A DNA stretch of 64,000 nt, taken from positions 1-64,000 of the forward strand of contig JANVFP010000061.1 in NCBI GenBank assembly GCA_027919835.1. The letters are read 5' to 3'. Source of the stretch: Lentinula raphanica. Its lineage: Eukaryota > Basidiomycota > Agaricomycetes > Agaricales > Omphalotaceae. The translations under genes and the position numbers were made by a program. This document shows, piece by piece, positions 62,791 to 64,000 of the stretch; position 1 is the stretch's first letter; each line of letters opens with the position of its first letter. The notes below the pieces were generated by a model. The model did not search any database and was not told the origin of the DNA. It saw only the letters and a program-made list of their open reading frames with translations.

Positions 62791-64000
62791 CTGGGATATG
62801 TTATGCCTATGGGCCTCAAGGAGAGAAATATCATTGCTCGAGCTCTCATTGTGTTGTCTGTTTCTCAATTAGAATATGCGTGAATCTTGATTCAGTTTAT
62901 CGGCATTGCCCAGCAAGTTTGGATTGCATCAGCAAAACAGACCAAACGTTGTGATGCACCACAATGCATCGTAGCGCATTGTGGGCTACATACACTCGCG
63001 AGGCTCCTGAATGATCGTACTGGTGATCGTACTCATAACACTTGCTCAATGTCTCTCAAGATGAACCCCGAAACAAGATGTACTATGCTTCTGAGTCATC
63101 TCTATGTCAACATTCTGGTAGACTTGCAGGAGATTGGGTTGGGCATGGTAATAAGCATCGAGCCATTGCATAATTCCTTCTCATTTAACCCTGTATCATA
63201 CAATCCTTGTATAACTTTTGAACCAGACAAGTGATACCCTTGGACGAAACTGTGGAATGTAGTATCTTCATGCTGCTTTCGAACGCACTCAACGGCTAAG
63301 GTTTTAGAGAAGATTTGAGCAAGATATACACGATGGAGATTGTTCAGTGAACTTTTGGAATTCTCAAAAAACCGGCAAAATTCCGGCCGCCTTATGTTCC
63401 GCAAAGAGCTGTAAATGTCCTAACTTCCAACAGCCGGACAAAATCATACACGATAGGTCTCGTCGTTATGGGCTGCCGACCATCAGATTTTGAACGTCTG
63501 CAGCAGAAACTCACACGACGCACGCCTCGATAAAGAAGAAGGTCAACGTACGAGGACGCATGACCTGCACCAATGGCGGTAGTTTTTGTGGTGGTCAGAA
63601 ACGACCCGCTATGTTTGCTCACACCATCACAATATCACGATACTTCAAGGACTCGAGAAACCCAGACATGCAGCGCATTGCTCCATATGTGACCGAGAGT
63701 GGTATATTCCTATACCTGCCAATCATAATTTTAGGTTATTTTTGTCAGACTGTTTTCCAGTTATGTATGCCTTGTACAACAACGCTCTCGAGTCGCTTCA
63801 GGAAGACAATCCCAAATTCGAGCGAAACTTCCCAGAATACGATTGAGCTGCTGCCCACATCAACTTCCTGCTTGCTGTTACCTTCCGTCACCGAGACTCG
63901 CTTTTTGGTGGCATGGATGCATTTGTGAGATGTATCGTGTATTCCCGAGAGGATATTGATAGTAACTACAGCACACCTAAATTTAATACGACATGCATCT
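62791..64000. other. No recognised gene; partial match to the HECT 3' flank at the end
   Basis: A plus-strand frame at about 63,586-63,846 (86 codons) contains HAAHCSICDREWYIPIPANH, a short Cys/His pattern that I cannot assign. The last 55 bases (GAGAGGATATTGATAGTAAC to CGACATGCATCT) resemble the sequence just downstream of the HECT-like gene at 20,908-20,960, so another copy of that flank may continue beyond the window. Confidence 0.4.

Overview
The window looks like nuclear DNA of a basidiomycete fungus, most likely a mushroom-forming agaricomycete. Genes are broken by many short (about 45-70 bp) GT-AG introns, and the recognisable families are typical of agaricomycetes: a TET/JBP-type dioxygenase, DUF6698, DUF2828, a JmjC protein with a long disordered region, an Spt5-like NGN/KOW protein, a T5orf172-type protein, a DDE integrase-core gene and a hAT-type transposase. 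No rRNA, tRNA or CRISPR array was seen. All assignments come from reading translations and comparing with remembered families; no search was run.

Layout. 0-5 kb: end of a MITE inserted in a HECT-like gene remnant, a Cys-rich/Ser-rich gene on the minus strand, and three copies of a 0.5-0.65 kb interspersed repeat. 5.2-8.7 kb: a decayed TET/JBP dioxygenase gene. 9.4-11.3 kb: an apparently intact DUF6698 gene (minus), then another repeat copy. 14.2-15.9 kb: a dead DUF2828 gene (minus) with a Ctf18 (clamp-loader) fragment between its two halves. 17.3-20.8 kb: a HECT-like gene (plus). 23.7-29.3 kb: a large minus-strand JmjC gene with 240-bp coding tandem repeats. 29.5-32.8 kb: a repeat copy split by a 2.9-kb LINE insertion with a 16-bp target duplication, which itself contains a PPR gene fragment. 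33.6-37 kb: a hAT transposase gene with its subterminal region. 37.3-37.8 kb: a T5orf172-type gene. 39.3-41.2 kb: an internally deleted acetyl-CoA carboxylase relic (minus). 41.8-43.9 kb: integrase-core gene (minus). 45.0-48.1 kb: Spt5-like gene (minus). 49.0-52.4 kb: second HECT-like gene (minus). 53.3-55.2 kb: hAT relic plus truncated Spt5-like copy. 55.9-62.8 kb: a decayed copy of the spliceosomal gene PRP8 interrupted by a 422-bp MITE.

Overall theme. This is an accessory, transposon-rich region that works as a graveyard. Pieces of core genes that normally exist once per genome (PRP8, ACC1, CTF18, a mitochondrial-type PPR gene) lie among multi-copy fungal families and mobile elements, mostly with frameshifts, stops, internal deletions or insertions. 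The pieces keep their introns, so they were copied as DNA and not by reverse transcription. The genes most likely still readable are the two HECT-like genes, the DUF6698 gene, the Spt5-like gene, the T5orf172-type gene and perhaps the integrase and JmjC genes. There is no sign of an operon-like or clustered pathway; the genes share a neighbourhood through duplication and transposition.
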